NCBI GenBank assembly: GCA_029883145.1
Contig: JAOUJR010000098.1
Coordinates: 1-6,531 of the forward strand
DNA: 6,531 nt
Direction of reading: 5' to 3'
Source: Nitrospirota bacterium
GTDB taxonomy: Bacteria; Nitrospirota; Thermodesulfovibrionia; Thermodesulfovibrionales; SM23-35
Below are positions 5,210 to 6,531 of this stretch, in pieces. The position numbers and the translations under genes were made by a program. How positions within the stretch are numbered: position 1 is the first letter of the stretch; each line of letters opens with the position of its first letter. The notes under the pieces were generated by a model, which saw only the letters and a program-made list of their open reading frames with translations, ran no database searches and had not been told where the DNA came from.

Positions 5210-6531
5210 ATGCGCATTGATAAAATTGAGTTAATAGGATTTAAATCCTTTGCAGAAAGAACTGCATTTAACTTTCATTCAGGTATTACCTGCATCGTTG
5301 GTCCTAACGGCTGCGGGAAGAGTAATATTGTCGATGCATTCCGGTGGGTTCTTGGAGAGCAGAGCGCAAAGAGCCTCAGAGGCGAGAGGATGGAAGAGGT
5401 TATCTTTAATGGCTCTGTATCAAAAAAACCTCGTGGTATGGCTGAGGTCACGATTATTGTTTCAGGACTCAATGGTTCACGACAGTCCACACCTGGAGAA
5501 ACCGATGAAGACTCATCAGACATCGCACATGTGACGAGAAGGCTCTATAGATCCGGTGACAGCGAATATATACTGAACAAGAATCAATGCAGGCTCAAGG
5601 ACATCAAAGACCTCTTTCTCGATACCGGCCTTGAGGTGAAAAGTTATTCCATACTCGAGCAGGAGAGAATTGCAGCGATACTGAACTCAAAACCTCAGGA
5701 ACGAAGGTTTCTGATAGAAGAAATCGCAGGGGTCATGAAATATAATGTACGAAAGAAAGAAGCTATCGCGAAGCTCGAGTCATCGAGGACAAACCTCCAG
5801 AGGATAAACGATATCATTTCAGAAGTAAAAAAACAGATTAATCTCCTCGACAGACTGGCAAAAAAGGCTGAGCGGTATAAAAAACTCTCTTCAGAGATCC
5901 GCTCCATAGAACTCAAGATTGCAAAGAGAGATTATGAGACCCTGAAAGAGTCATTTAAAAATACATCTTCAGAATATAACACTCTCAAAGAAGAGGAGTC
6001 ACTGAAGAGGGTAGAACTCAGTAATATCGAAAATCAGACCGAGATTAAGCGGGTTAAACTCCTCGACGAAGAAAAGACCTTGGAACAATTACGAATAAAG
6101 CTGCAGAACATAGAGAGAGAGATTGCTGAATTTGAAAAGACTGTCGCAGTATCAAAAACAGACAAGGACAACCTCAAAGAATATCTCACAAAACTTTTCC
6201 TCCAGGATGAAGAATTCAATGCAAAGAAAGCAGAAGCATTTGCGAAGCAGGAAGAACTTGATGTAACTGAGACCGACCTCTTATCAAACATGGAAAGGCA
6301 AAAAGAACTGCTTAAAGAAAAAACTGATAGTGTCAGCTTCATGGAAGAAGAACTTACAGATGATGAAGACCTGCTCGAAGAAAAAAGGCGGAAACTCTTC
6401 AGGACATCTGAAGAACTCAGTAAACTTAAAAATGAGCTGAGCAGGCTTCAGGCATCCTTTGAAAACCTGAAACACAGAGAAGCATCATCCATTAAAGATA
6501 CAGATAACCTGAGGAATGTACTCACCGAGAT
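5210..6531 (+). CDS. smc: Chromosome segregation protein SMC, N-terminal part, cut by the window edge
   Basis: The first 440 codons of a bacterial SMC ATPase (normally about 1,150-1,200 residues), which with ScpA and ScpB forms the condensin-like ring that organises and segregates the chromosome. The opening MRIDKIELIGFKSFAER is the standard SMC start. The N-terminal ATPase half-domain holds Walker A (GPNGCGKSN, residues 31-39), followed by a Q-loop region (RWVLGEQSAKSLRGERMEEV, Q51) and R57 in the place of the family's conserved arginine. After YSILEQERIAAIL and SKPQERRFLIEEIAGVMKY (about 146-178) the chain becomes a long Lys/Glu/Leu-rich coiled coil from about 180 to the edge. The hinge, second coil, signature motif and Walker B are outside the window. 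In LEQERI, E152 replaces the usual glycine of xxQG(R/K). No Shine-Dalgarno precedes the ATG; the upstream stretch is nearly all A and T, so a leaderless or A/T-driven start is possible. The start is fixed by the conserved N-terminus. Confidence 0.96.
   Translation, partial: MRIDKIELIGFKSFAERTAFNFHSGITCIVGPNGCGKSNIVDAFRWVLGEQSAKSLRGERMEEVIFNGSVSKKPRGMAEVTIIVSGLNGSRQSTPGETDEDSSDIAHVTRRLYRSGDSEYILNKNQCRLKDIKDLFLDTGLEVKSYSILEQERIAAILNSKPQERRFLIEEIAGVMKYNVRKKEAIAKLESSRTNLQRINDIISEVKKQINLLDRLAKKAERYKKLSSEIRSIELKIAKRDYETLKESFKNTSSEYNTLKEEESLKRVELSNIENQTEIKRVKLLDEEKTLEQLRIKLQNIEREIAEFEKTVAVSKTDKDNLKEYLTKLFLQDEEFNAKKAEAFAKQEELDVTETDLLSNMERQKELLKEKTDSVSFMEEELTDDEDLLEEKRRKLFRTSEELSKLKNELSRLQASFENLKHREASSIKDTDNLRNVLTE

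Noticed and set aside
5192..5210. TTATTA-TTTT-TAATAA hairpin just before smc
   Set aside because: A 6-bp all-A/T stem is expected by chance in this composition; too weak for a terminator or a convincing operator.
5250..6475. Frames at 5250-5534 (+) and four minus-strand frames within smc
   Set aside because: Off-frame or antisense to smc. The Ser/Phe-rich minus-strand proteins are what antisense reading of Lys/Glu-rich coiled-coil codons produces.
1..6531. An undescribed multi-gene system, CRISPR array, mobile element or structured RNA
   Set aside because: Almost all bases are accounted for by four recognisable protein families; no transposase, terminal repeats, regular spacers, tRNA or conserved RNA structure is seen.

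Overview
The window shows two divergent transcription units from a Gram-negative bacterium. On the minus strand, read right to left, are a lipoprotein membrane-fusion (adaptor) protein, an RND-family inner-membrane efflux transporter of the MdtB/MdtC type, and the first ~234 codons of a zinc-dependent alcohol dehydrogenase that runs off the left edge. On the plus strand is the first ~440 codons of a chromosome segregation SMC ATPase that runs off the right edge. A periplasmic adaptor plus RND pump implies an outer membrane. A canonical SMC rather than MukB, moderate GC by eye and the protein style would suit Nitrospirota or deltaproteobacteria-like lineages, but the sequence alone does not settle the phylum.

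Layout: 1-702 (-) alcohol dehydrogenase, 5' part of the gene only; 709-3867 (-) RND transporter with a GTG start; 3864-5036 (-) adaptor, start chosen by its Shine-Dalgarno; 5037-5209 AT-rich divergent promoter region; 5210-6531 (+) smc, cut at its 3' end. The adaptor stop and transporter start overlap by 4 bases (GTGA), and the transporter stop lies 6 bases before the dehydrogenase start, so the three minus-strand genes look like one operon. No outer-membrane TolC-like factor and no local regulator is visible, so the pump must use an outer-membrane partner encoded elsewhere or downstream of the dehydrogenase.

The most unusual signal is inside the transporter. A 36-bp sequence occurs twice, exactly, with copies 75 bp apart, and adds 25 in-frame residues to a periplasmic segment where RND pumps normally have one copy. 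Without it the protein would be 1027 residues, close to the usual MdtC length. I see no CRISPR array, insertion sequence, RNA gene or undescribed defence-like system here; otherwise the region looks like ordinary chromosomal housekeeping and efflux genes.
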